7,276 bases of DNA from Burkholderiales bacterium (lineage in GTDB: Bacteria > Pseudomonadota > Gammaproteobacteria > Burkholderiales > Burkholderiaceae_D): the NCBI GenBank assembly GCA_028868455.1, contig JAGWUK010000141.1, positions 1 through 7,276 of the forward strand, read 5' to 3'. Position numbers and translations under genes: made by a program. Of the stretch, positions 1 through 5,931 are shown in pieces. Under the pieces are notes generated by a model. It had not been told where the DNA came from, did no database searches, and was given only the letters and a program-made list of their open reading frames with translations. Every line of letters starts with the position of its first letter. The first letter of the stretch is position 1.

Positions 1-114
1 CGCGGACAGTACTGTCGCGATCGCTGCTGTCAGTGTAGTTTTACCGTGATCAACGTGACCAATTGTACCGACGTTGACGTGCGGCTTGGTGCGTTCGAAC
101 TTACCTTTTGCCAT
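1..114 (-). CDS. tuf: Elongation factor Tu (EF-Tu), N-terminal 38 codons only
   Basis: EF-Tu is the GTPase that carries aminoacyl-tRNA to the ribosomal A site in the cytoplasm. Only residues 1-38 lie in the window; the gene continues past the left edge. The start reads [20 protein letters not shown], the standard bacterial EF-Tu N-terminus, and is followed by the complete G1 P-loop GHVDHGKT at residues 19-26. The ATG (114-112) is preceded 6 nt upstream by a strong Shine-Dalgarno sequence, GAAGGAAG (128-121), as expected for one of the most abundant proteins. It is the last str-operon gene visible here, 83 bp after fusA. A candidate internal promoter lies in that spacer. Many proteobacteria carry two tuf copies, so this may be one of two. 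Confidence 0.97.
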
Positions 115-131
115 TTTATTCTTCCTTCAAA

Positions 132-168
132 AAGAACGATTATATTAATTGCCCGCCCCATCAAACAA
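132..168 (-). promoter_or_regulatory. Candidate internal promoter for tuf in the fusA-tuf spacer
   Basis: On the minus strand a perfect TATAAT box occupies 144-139. A weak -35-like TTGTTT lies at 168-163, with 18 nt between them. The predicted start near 132 would give a leader of about 18 nt that still includes the tuf Shine-Dalgarno site. The -35-like element overlaps the loop and one arm of the hairpin at 153-183. Extra tuf promoters upstream of tufA are known in E. coli, where they lie inside fusA, so extra transcription of tuf is plausible. The weak -35 keeps confidence moderate. Confidence 0.4.
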
Positions 169-183
169 AGTTTGAAGAGGCGG
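153..183 (-). promoter_or_regulatory. Long hairpin in the fusA-tuf spacer
   Basis: The arms are 170-183 and 153-166 around a 3-nt loop. In the minus-strand RNA they form 14 positions of pairing with one U-U mismatch and one G-U wobble. The structure begins 14 nt after the fusA stop codon. No uridine tract follows, so it is not a classical intrinsic terminator. An RNA-processing or stability element between fusA and tuf, or a partial attenuator, fits better. The pairing is read directly; the role is inferred. Confidence 0.55.
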
Positions 184-197
184 AATTTCTGATTTAA

Positions 198-2303
198 TTA
201 CTTAGCTTTGGATGTGACGATTGCATCGATCACATTTTTCGGCGCTTCAGAGTAATGTTTGAATTCCATCGAATACGTTGCGCGACCTTGGGTAGCAGAA
301 CGCAGGGATGTGGAATAACCAAACATTTCAGACAGTGGCACTTCAGCTTTAATGATCTTGCCACCACCACCGGCGATTTCATCCATGCCTTGAACCATAC
401 CGCGACGTGAAGACAAATCACCCATGACTGTACCAGCGTAGTCTTCAGGTGTTTCAACTTCAACAGCCATCATTGGTTCCAGAATAACGGGACTTGCTTT
501 ACGGCAGCCATCTTTGAATGCCATCGAACCAGCCATACGGAAGGCGTTTTCGTTGGAGTCAACATCATGGTAAGAACCGAAGAACAATGTCACTTTAACG
601 TCAACAACCGGGTAACCCGCCAATACGCCAGATGTCAAAGTTTCACGAACACCTTTTTCAACCGCAGGGATGTATTCGCGCGGAACTGTACCGCCTTTAA
701 TAGCGTCAACGAATTCAAAACCTTTACCAGGCTCTTGAGGCTCGATCTTCAATACAACGTGACCGTATTGACCACGACCACCAGATTGCTTAACGAATTT
801 ACCTTCGATCTCTTCGCATGTTTTGCGAATTGTTTCGCGATAGGCAACTTGTGGCTTACCAACAGTCGCTTCCACGTTGAATTCACGCTTCATACGGTCA
901 ACGATAATGTCCAGATGCAACTCACCCATACCGGCGATGATGGTTTGACCAGATTCTTCATCTGTACGTACGCGGAAAGATGGATCTTCTGCTGCCAAAC
1001 GATTCAATGCCAAGCCCATTTTTTCTTGGTCAGCCTTAGTTTTTGGCTCAACCGCCTGAGAAATAACTGGCTCTGGGAAAATCATGCGCTCCAGAACAAC
1101 GATTGCTTTTTCATCACACAGCGTATCACCAGTTGTCGTGTCTTTCAGACCAACAACCGCAGCAATATCGCCTGCCATCATTTCTTTGATTTCTTCACGT
1201 TGATTCGCGTGCATCTGAACCAGACGGCCGATACGTTCTTTTTTCTCTTTAACAGAGTTATAAACGCTGTCGCCGGAATTCAATGTGCCAGAGTAGCAAC
1301 GGATAAAGCACAATTGACCAACAAAGGGATCAGTTGCAATTTTAAATGCCAAGGCAGAGAATTTCTCAGTATCTTCAGCTTTACGAACAACTGGCTCGTC
1401 ATCTTCGTTTACACCAGGAACCGGTGGAATATCCAATGGCGATGGCAGGTACTCGACAACTGCATCCAACATTGCTTGAACGCCCTTGTTCTTAAATGCC
1501 GTACCGCACATCATAGGAACGATTTCAGAAGCGATTGTACGTTGACGCAAAGCTGCTTTGATTTCCGCCTCAGACAAATCACCTTCTTCAAGGTATTTGT
1601 TCATCAACTCTTCGCTGGCTTCGGCAGCTGCCTCAACCATGTTTTCACGCCATTTTTTGGACTCTTCCAGCAAATGCGCAGGGATATCCTGGTATTCAAA
1701 CTTCATACCTTGCGATGCCACGTCCCAGATGATCGCCTTCATCTTGACCAAATCGATTACGCCTTCAAACAGGTCTTCAGCGCCGATTGGTACTTGCAGA
1801 GGAACTGGATTCGCTTTCAGGCGTGCGCGCATTTGATCGTACACTTTGAAGAAGTTCGCGCCAGTACGATCCATTTTATTGACGAATGCCAAACGTGGAA
1901 CTTTGTACTTGTTAGCTTGACGCCAAACGGTTTCAGATTGCGGCTGTACACCACCTACAGCGCAGTAAACCATGCAGGCGCCATCAAGAACGCGCATAGA
2001 ACGCTCAACTTCAATTGTGAAGTCAACGTGGCCTGGTGTATCGATAATGTTAATGTGGTGCTCAGGGAAGTTATTCGCCATCCCTTTCCAGTAGCAAGTC
2101 GTCGCTGCGGACGTAATAGTAATACCGCGCTCTTGCTCTTGCTCCATCCAGTCCATGGTAGCTGCGCCATCATGCACTTCGCCGATTTTGTGATTTACGC
2201 CGGTATAGAACAGTACGCGCTCAGTGGTCGTTGTTTTACCAGCGTCAATGTGAGCCGAAATACCGATATTACGGTAGCGCTCAATGGGGGTCTTACGGGC
2301 CAT
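198..2303 (-). CDS. fusA: Elongation factor G (EF-G), translocase GTPase
   Basis: EF-G drives translocation of tRNA and mRNA after peptide bond formation and, with RRF, ribosome recycling; it acts in the cytoplasm. The 701-residue protein is full length for the family (E. coli 704). Domain I holds G1 AHIDAGKTT (17-25), G2 RGITIT (59-64), G3 DTPGH (88-92), G4 NKMD (142-145) and the G5-equivalent CGTAFKN near 266-272. Domain II is roughly 310-400 and domain III 410-485. Domain IV, about 485-605, ends in the tip loop [10 protein letters not shown], whose His579 matches the E. coli tip histidine H583. Domain V completes the protein. The ATG at 2303-2301 has AGGA 6 nt upstream. The gene lies 128 bp after rpsG and 83 bp before tuf. 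No truncation or odd residue was seen. For about 580 codons it lacks TTA, CTA and TCA, which produces a long antisense reading frame. Confidence 0.99.
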   Translation of the reverse strand: MARKTPIERYRNIGISAHIDAGKTTTTERVLFYTGVNHKIGEVHDGAATMDWMEQEQERGITITSAATTCYWKGMANNFPEHHINIIDTPGHVDFTIEVERSMRVLDGACMVYCAVGGVQPQSETVWRQANKYKVPRLAFVNKMDRTGANFFKVYDQMRARLKANPVPLQVPIGAEDLFEGVIDLVKMKAIIWDVASQGMKFEYQDIPAHLLEESKKWRENMVEAAAEASEELMNKYLEEGDLSEAEIKAALRQRTIASEIVPMMCGTAFKNKGVQAMLDAVVEYLPSPLDIPPVPGVNEDDEPVVRKAEDTEKFSALAFKIATDPFVGQLCFIRCYSGTLNSGDSVYNSVKEKKERIGRLVQMHANQREEIKEMMAGDIAAVVGLKDTTTGDTLCDEKAIVVLERMIFPEPVISQAVEPKTKADQEKMGLALNRLAAEDPSFRVRTDEESGQTIIAGMGELHLDIIVDRMKREFNVEATVGKPQVAYRETIRKTCEEIEGKFVKQSGGRGQYGHVVLKIEPQEPGKGFEFVDAIKGGTVPREYIPAVEKGVRETLTSGVLAGYPVVDVKVTLFFGSYHDVDSNENAFRMAGSMAFKDGCRKASPVILEPMMAVEVETPEDYAGTVMGDLSSRRGMVQGMDEIAGGGGKIIKAEVPLSEMFGYSTSLRSATQGRATYSMEFKHYSEAPKNVIDAIVTSKAK

Positions 2304-2329
2304 AGATAATCCTAAATCTTTTAATGGAC

Positions 2330-2369
2330 AAAACCGAGCGCAATTTTCTGTAAAAATCGCGCCCGGCCT
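2330..2369 (-). terminator. Terminator-like hairpin between rpsG and fusA (possible attenuator)
   Basis: In the minus-strand RNA the arms 2353-2366 and 2334-2347 pair over 14 positions, with two G-U wobbles, around the 5-nt loop UACAG. Pairing can extend three more positions (2367-2369 with 2331-2333). The GC-rich base is followed at once by U4 (2333-2330), then GU. It lies about 30 nt upstream of the fusA start and some 60 nt after the rpsG stop. The shape is that of an intrinsic terminator with a short U tract, so partial termination or RNA processing at this junction is likely. Full termination would silence fusA and tuf unless a further promoter exists. Confidence 0.6.
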
Positions 2370-2431
2370 GATTCAAAATACTTGCCAGAACCATTGCATA
2401 AAATTCACACAATGGCTCCCTACTCTTACTC

Positions 2432-2902
2432 TTAGAAGCGGAAGTGGGAGAAGGCTTTGTTGGCTTCTGCCATACGATGCACTTCATCACGTTTCTTCAT
2501 TGCGCCGCCGCGGCCTTCTGCGGCTTCCAACAATTCACCAGCCAAACGCTGTGGCATGGATTTTTCGCTGCGCTTGTTCGCTGCTTCGCGCAACCAACGC
2601 ATAGACAAAGCTAAACGACGAACTGGGCGAACTTCTACAGGCACCTGGTAGTTTGCACCACCAACACGGCGGGATTTCACTTCAACCAGTGGTTTTGCAT
2701 TGCTGACTGCTTGCGCGAACACTTCCAAAGGATCCTTACCGGATTTTTGCTGGATGTGATCGAACGCACCGTAGATGATGCCTTCTGCGACCGATTTTTT
2801 ACCGGACAACATCAATACGTTAACAAATTTTGCAACTTCTACATTGCCGAATTTTGGATCCGGCAATATGTCCCGTTTCGGGACCTCACGACGACGTGGC
2901 AT
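2432..2902 (-). CDS. rpsG: 30S ribosomal protein S7
   Basis: S7 binds the 3' major domain of 16S rRNA, starts assembly of the 30S head and contacts the E-site tRNA. The product has 156 residues, the common bacterial length. It opens [20 protein letters not shown], continues with the S7 core ([20 protein letters not shown], then [15 protein letters not shown] and LALRW-like [12 protein letters not shown]), and ends [11 protein letters not shown]. An in-frame ATG 15 nt upstream (2917) would add MKGIE. I chose 2902 because MPRRR is the family start and AAGGAA (2913-2908) sits 5 nt before it; the upstream ATG lies across that site. It follows rpsL by 142 bp. In E. coli S7 represses its own operon by binding the rpsL-rpsG spacer mRNA, and the spacer here carries two hairpins that could do this. 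Confidence 0.99.
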   Translation of the reverse strand: MPRRREVPKRDILPDPKFGNVEVAKFVNVLMLSGKKSVAEGIIYGAFDHIQQKSGKDPLEVFAQAVSNAKPLVEVKSRRVGGANYQVPVEVRPVRRLALSMRWLREAANKRSEKSMPQRLAGELLEAAEGRGGAMKKRDEVHRMAEANKAFSHFRF

Positions 2903-2984
2903 TTCAATTCCTTTCAATCTTCAGTTGAGCACCAGATAACACTTTATTGGCACTCGCGACAGGCCATCATAGCCAGTCACTTAC

Positions 2985-3026
2985 TCGGCTCATTCCGAAC
3001 CGACACTGATCCGTAGAGTTTACGGA
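2985..3026 (-). promoter_or_regulatory. Twin hairpins in the rpsL-rpsG spacer, candidate S7 autoregulatory site
   Basis: Two adjacent stem-loops are encoded on the minus strand. The first pairs 3021-3026 with 3010-3015 (TCCGTA/TACGGA) around a 5-nt loop, starting 18 nt after the rpsL stop. The second pairs 2997-3003 with 2985-2991 in seven positions with one G-U wobble, around a 5-nt loop. Neither has a U tract, so termination is unlikely. In E. coli the rpsL-rpsG intercistronic mRNA is the S7 target for translational feedback. The matching position makes the same role plausible, but the E. coli fold was not compared here. Confidence 0.45.
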
Positions 3027-3044
3027 GATTAAATTACGAGATAA

Positions 3045-3428
3045 TTACTTCTTAACTGCTTTAGCGCGCTTAGTACCGTATTTGGAACGAGCTTGCTTAC
3101 GGTCTTTAACACCTTGGGTATCCAAAGCGCCGCGAACCATGTGGTAACGCACACCAGGCAAATCCTTAACACGACCACCGCGCAGCAAAACTACGCTATG
3201 TTCTTGCAGGTTATGGCCTTCACCGCCGATATACGAAATTACTTCGAAACCGTTGGTCAGACGTACTTTGGCAACTTTACGCAAAGCCGAGTTAGGCTTT
3301 TTTGGAGTTGTCGTATAAACGCGGGTGCAAACGCCACGTTTTTGCGGGCTGTTTTCCAGCGCCGGCGATTTGCTCTTAACCACTGCGGAAACGCGTGGTT
3401 GGCGAATCAGTTGATTGATGGTTGGCAT
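3045..3428 (-). CDS. rpsL: 30S ribosomal protein S12
   Basis: S12 lies at the decoding centre of the 30S subunit and affects translational accuracy and streptomycin response. The 127-residue product runs from [10 protein letters not shown] to KRAKAVKK. The invariant stretches [21 protein letters not shown] (about 31-51), [14 protein letters not shown] and [14 protein letters not shown] are intact. Lys43 and Lys88 (initiator Met counted), the usual sites of resistance changes, are both lysine, so the streptomycin-sensitive form is encoded. Asp89, which RimO methylthiolates in many bacteria, is present. A longer frame begins at 3497, but its 23 extra residues are foreign to S12, so the start is set at 3428; a modest GGA lies about 9 nt upstream. 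It is the first gene of the operon, behind a leader of about 180 nt. The tail is a few residues longer than the 124 of E. coli. Confidence 0.99.
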   Translation of the reverse strand: MPTINQLIRQPRVSAVVKSKSPALENSPQKRGVCTRVYTTTPKKPNSALRKVAKVRLTNGFEVISYIGGEGHNLQEHSVVLLRGGRVKDLPGVRYHMVRGALDTQGVKDRKQARSKYGTKRAKAVKK

Positions 3429-3611
3429 CGTTTTTAATCCAACAAAATACAACGTTAAACACAAACCCGGAAACGGTTGCCCGGGAGCTAAAATCAATAT
3501 TCTTACCTGAATCAGGCAGAGTTCACCCGTTCAATGCCTGCAAATTCAGCAACCGCCTCAGCAAAAAATCACCAAAGCAGACAATCAAAAATGCAAACCC
3601 AAAATCGAGAA
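3429..3611 (-). promoter_or_regulatory. Predicted 5' leader of the str operon mRNA
   Basis: This is the stretch between the predicted transcription start near 3611 and the rpsL start codon. It is AT-rich, with one GC hairpin: CCCGG (3485-3481 read on the minus strand) pairs with CCGGG (3470-3466) around a 10-nt loop, about 38 nt before rpsL. A U-rich but interrupted run follows the hairpin, so weak attenuation is possible. No known riboswitch or r-protein leader was recognised in it. Confidence 0.4.
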
Positions 3612-3617
3612 CTCGCA

Positions 3618-3667
3618 ATTTTATGTCTTGACATCCACCCATGTCAACGCTTTTTATTTTAAAATTG
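3618..3667 (-). promoter_or_regulatory. Main sigma70-type promoter of the str operon with UP-like element
   Basis: On the minus strand a perfect -35 TTGACA occupies 3647-3642 and TAAAAT (5 of 6 matches to TATAAT) occupies 3623-3618. The spacer is 18 bp. Directly upstream, 3667-3649 is a run of A and T only broken by one G, resembling an alpha-subunit UP element. The start is predicted near 3611. It is the best promoter in the 475-bp gap before rpsL and points the right way for a highly expressed ribosomal operon. Confidence 0.75.
3628..3647. repeat. Perfect inverted repeat covering the str promoter -35 region
   Basis: TTGACAT at 3628-3634 and ATGTCAA at 3641-3647 form 7-bp arms around the 6-bp spacer CCACCC. 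The right arm supplies the -35 box of the str promoter on the minus strand. The left arm supplies an identical TTGACA on the plus strand, pointing at the divergent phosphoethanolamine transferase gene. No good plus-strand -10 lies 16-18 bp downstream; the sequence there is T-rich. It may be an operator, a pair of face-to-face -35 boxes, or chance. Confidence 0.5.
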
Positions 3668-3692
3668 GGCAGTCAAGCGCCTCAGAACCGGC

Positions 3693-3720
3693 TTTTCAGA
3701 GTAGGAAATTCCCCTGAAAA
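3693..3720. repeat. Nested dyad symmetry upstream of the phosphoethanolamine transferase gene
   Basis: TTTTCAG (3693-3699) is mirrored by CTGAAAA (3714-3720) in perfect 7-bp arms, and inside them lies GGAAATTCC (3704-3712), palindromic around its central A. The arrangement resembles a regulator binding site more than a terminator, since no T tract follows in either direction. No regulator could be assigned. Confidence 0.35.
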
Positions 3721-3731
3721 ATCAAGCATCT

Positions 3732-3808
3732 CGTGCAAATTCCGGCGCACGGCTCCGCGTGCTGACAACGATGAGGTGCCGGGGCGCCGAAATCCCCCTT
3801 ATCCGGCG
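3732..3808 (+). promoter_or_regulatory. Possible structured leader with competing stems before the transferase gene
   Basis: CGTGC (3732-3736), GCACG (3747-3751) and CGTGC (3758-3762) mean the central arm can pair with either neighbour but not both. Further on, CGCCG (3785-3789) can pair with CGGCG (3804-3808), and this competes with pairing of GGGG (3781-3784) with CCCC (from 3794). If the region is transcribed rightward, it could switch between folds. The stems are only 4-5 bp and no plus-strand promoter is clear, so the role is speculative. Confidence 0.25.
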
Positions 3809-3864
3809 TAAATCATTTATATTGACGCCCTCGATTGCTGCGATGTGCTCCGCTTAAGCCTGTC

Positions 3865-3874
3865 ATGCATGCAT
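3865..3874. repeat. 10-bp palindrome ATGCATGCAT upstream of the transferase start
   Basis: ATGCATGCAT is perfectly self-complementary and lies 28 bp before the start codon at 3903. It also supplies two out-of-frame ATG codons that overlap the gene start. It could be a short operator or a simple dinucleotide-like coincidence. No matching second copy was seen in the window. Confidence 0.3.
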
Positions 3875-3902
3875 CCCTTATTCTTTTGCCAGTTTTCACA
3901 CC

Positions 3903-5813
3903 ATGCGTTCCCTGTTGCGTCCCGCTCCTCTTTTTCTGCTGTTCAGTTATCTGCTGATTTCTGCCACGCCGTACTTTTCATTATTACTGGGCAAGCCAGT
4001 TGAGCAAGCATGGCAAATTCTGGCGATGGAAGCCGTGTGCTGGCTGGGTTTCTGGGCGTTTTTTTCCCGGCCGCGCTGGTTTCACTATCTATTGCTGCCG
4101 GCTTTTCTGGCATTGCCAACGGAAATTTATTTGCGCATCTATTTTGGGCAAGGCATTTCGACCCATCATTTGGGCATCATTGTGGAAACCAGCCCCAAGG
4201 AAGCGCTGGAATTCCTCGGCAACAAAATCTGGCTGATGGCATTCATCGTTATTGCGGTCATTGCCTGGTGGTGGAGTTTGCTGGTCATTGCCAAGAACCA
4301 TGCAGGACTGAATTGGACACATTCCTCTCGCTGGATGGTACTGACAAGTCTGGCGCTGGGGACGCTGGTCTGGCTGTATGGTGAAGAGGTCGGCATTCAT
4401 CGCGCTCAGGCCGCCAGCCACATTGCCAGCAGCGCAGTCAGTGCATCGGACAATGCCAGCGATGAGGACGACAGCAGTCCATCAACGTCAGCCTCGGCGA
4501 GCCCGCCAGCGTTACCAGTCAGTTCGGCATCGGTACTGGAGCGCGTGCGCGATACAGTCAGGGAAAAACTCGCCAAAGATGTGGGCAAGCTGCCGCACTG
4601 GGCAAAAATCCCTTACGACGAATCGGTGTTTACGCGCACCTGGCCGTTTGGCCTGGTGATGCGCGGCGCGGATTTCATCAACGAAAGAAATTATCTGGCC
4701 AGGCTGACCGAGAAGAGTCGCGCATTCAGTTTCCATGCGCATCTGGATGGTGATCCCAAGCTTGCACAAACTGTGGTGATGGTGATAGGCGAGTCCTCGC
4801 GCTACGATCGCTGGAGTATCAACGGCTATACGCGCGAGACAAACCCGCTGCTGAAGCAGGAAAGCAATCTGGTCAGTTTCAGCGATGTCGTGACAGCCGT
4901 ATCAGCAACGCGCTTGTCGGTGCCGATCATTGTCTCGCGCAAGCCGGCGGCGCAAAGTTTAAAAGCAGGGTTCGCCGAAAAATCCTTTTTGACCGCGTTC
5001 AAGGAAGCTGGCTTCAAAACGTTCTGGCTGTCGAATCAAATGAGTTTCGGCCAGTTTGATACACCAACTTCGGTGTTTGCCAATGAAGCCGACGTAACGC
5101 AGTTTTTAAACCTGGGTGGATTTACCAATAATTCCAATTTCGACCAGATTTTGCTGGAACCGATGCAAAATGCGCTACGTGATCCGGCGCCGAAAAAGCT
5201 GATTGTCCTGCACACGCTGGGTAATCACTGGAATTACAGTCACCGCTACCCCAAAGAATATGACCGCTGGCAACCGTCGTTGTTTGGCATCAGTAATCCG
5301 GCTTATACCGACCTGAAAAACAAGCCCGCCTTAAACAATAGCTACGACAACTCAATTTTGTATACCGACTGGGTGCTGTCCGAAATAATTCGACGCTTAA
5401 AAGAGAGCGAGCAAATCACATCGATGATGTATATCTCGGATCACGGCCAGACTTTATATGACGGTACCTGCAATCTGGCGTTTCATGGGCACAACACGCA
5501 GTATGAATTCCATATCCCTGCATTCATGTGGTATTCGGATCAGTACCAGGCCCTGTATCCGGACAAAGTCGCGCAAATGCACAAGCATCAGAAAGCACGC
5601 CTGTCGACAGAAAACGTATTTCACAGTCTGCTGGATATGGCAAACATCCACTATCCCGACGAAAGACTGGAGTGGAGTATTTTAAGCAAGCAGCTCAAAC
5701 CTCATACGCGCTACGTCGACAGCTATGGCTGGACAAACTACGACAATGCGACTTTCCGCGGCGACTGCCGCGAAGTGATGGATAAAAAAATTCCGCTGGA
5801 GCAAGAGAAGTAA
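3903..5813 (+). CDS. Phosphoethanolamine transferase, CptA/EptC type (sulfatase-fold inner membrane enzyme)
   Basis: Family members move phosphoethanolamine from phosphatidylethanolamine onto LPS lipid A or core sugars at the periplasmic face of the inner membrane, often lowering cationic peptide binding. Five membrane helices are visible near residues 8-28, 36-54, 58-81, 107-130 and 143-160. A Ser/Ala-rich linker (168-212) follows, then the alkaline-phosphatase-like domain. By motif comparison with EptA and MCR enzymes, metal or active-site residues are Glu297 (VIGESSR), nucleophile Thr336 (TRLSVP), His437 and His442 (LHTLGNH), Asp513-His514 (SDHG), and His528 or His530 (FHGHN). DPAPKKLIVLH (427-437) closely resembles E. 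coli CptA, so CptA/EptC is the likelier subfamily; the acceptor is unknown. At 636 residues it is somewhat longer than CptA, partly because of the linker. ATG 3903 is the first start after an in-frame stop at 3855 and keeps helix 1 whole, but no Shine-Dalgarno site precedes it. It is divergent from rpsL. Confidence 0.93.
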   Translation: MRSLLRPAPLFLLFSYLLISATPYFSLLLGKPVEQAWQILAMEAVCWLGFWAFFSRPRWFHYLLLPAFLALPTEIYLRIYFGQGISTHHLGIIVETSPKEALEFLGNKIWLMAFIVIAVIAWWWSLLVIAKNHAGLNWTHSSRWMVLTSLALGTLVWLYGEEVGIHRAQAASHIASSAVSASDNASDEDDSSPSTSASASPPALPVSSASVLERVRDTVREKLAKDVGKLPHWAKIPYDESVFTRTWPFGLVMRGADFINERNYLARLTEKSRAFSFHAHLDGDPKLAQTVVMVIGESSRYDRWSINGYTRETNPLLKQESNLVSFSDVVTAVSATRLSVPIIVSRKPAAQSLKAGFAEKSFLTAFKEAGFKTFWLSNQMSFGQFDTPTSVFANEADVTQFLNLGGFTNNSNFDQILLEPMQNALRDPAPKKLIVLHTLGNHWNYSHRYPKEYDRWQPSLFGISNPAYTDLKNKPALNNSYDNSILYTDWVLSEIIRRLKESEQITSMMYISDHGQTLYDGTCNLAFHGHNTQYEFHIPAFMWYSDQYQALYPDKVAQMHKHQKARLSTENVFHSLLDMANIHYPDERLEWSILSKQLKPHTRYVDSYGWTNYDNATFRGDCREVMDKKIPLEQEK

Positions 5814-5841
5814 TCTTCAGCCCATGCCATGCAAATACGTC

Positions 5842-5855
5842 ATACTAGGGAGTAT
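5842..5855. repeat. Small hairpin after the phosphoethanolamine transferase gene
   Basis: ATACT (5842-5846) and AGTAT (5851-5855) form a 5-bp stem with loop AGGG, 29 bp after the stop codon. No T tract follows in the rightward direction, so it is a poor terminator for the upstream gene. Read on the minus strand, it shares ATACTCCC and AGTAT with the hairpin at 5911-5931, 72 bp away centre to centre, suggesting a related pair. I saw no other convincing rightward terminator for the transferase gene. Confidence 0.35.
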
Positions 5856-5901
5856 AGGAAGTCACACCCCTAATGCGCACATATTTACTGCGGCATTGAT
5901 T

Positions 5902-5931
5902 AAAAAACTTCAATACTCACCGGGAGTATCG
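5902..5931 (-). terminator. Intrinsic-terminator-like hairpin, leftward, with no recognised gene upstream
   Basis: In the minus-strand RNA, 5931-5924 pairs with 5918-5911 over eight positions (one G-U wobble) around the 5-nt loop CCGGU. AAG and then six uridines (5907-5902) follow. The stem is AT-rich and the U tract is offset by 3 nt, so strength is moderate. A leftward terminator here implies a minus-strand transcript from the gap at about 5932-6210, or a barrier against antisense reading into the transferase gene. Confidence 0.45.

Noticed and set aside
567..2309. Open frame of 580 codons on the plus strand, antisense to fusA
   Set aside because: It is exactly in codon phase with fusA, so its stops would need TTA, CTA or TCA codons in fusA. 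Those are rare in a highly expressed gene of this codon bias. The predicted protein (rich in Cys, Phe, Asn, Arg) has no recognisable domain and no ribosome site.
2903..2917. Upstream in-frame ATG adding MKGIE to S7
   Set aside because: The family N-terminus is MPRRR, and AAGGAA 5 nt before 2902 marks that start; the upstream ATG overlaps this region.
2711..3016. Plus-strand frame of 101 codons antisense to rpsG and running into the rpsL-rpsG spacer
   Set aside because: Most of it is the shadow of rpsG; there is no ribosome site and no family resemblance. The spacer structures explain the remainder better.
3093..3437. Plus-strand frame of 114 codons antisense to rpsL
   Set aside because: It is fully inside a certain ribosomal protein gene, follows from the same codon bias and resembles no known protein.
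3429..3497. N-terminal extension of S12 by 23 residues
   Set aside because: The added residues are unlike any S12 and lie in the AT-rich leader; [10 protein letters not shown] is the standard start.
3817..3850. TTGACG (3822-3827) and TATATT (3818-3823) as promoter parts for the transferase gene
   Set aside because: No acceptable -10 lies 16-18 bp after TTGACG, and no -35 lies at the right distance before TATATT.
5814..5880. TATACT on the minus strand near 5850 as a leftward promoter
   Set aside because: It is part of the small hairpin, has no -35-like sequence 16-18 bp upstream, and would read only antisense into the transferase gene.
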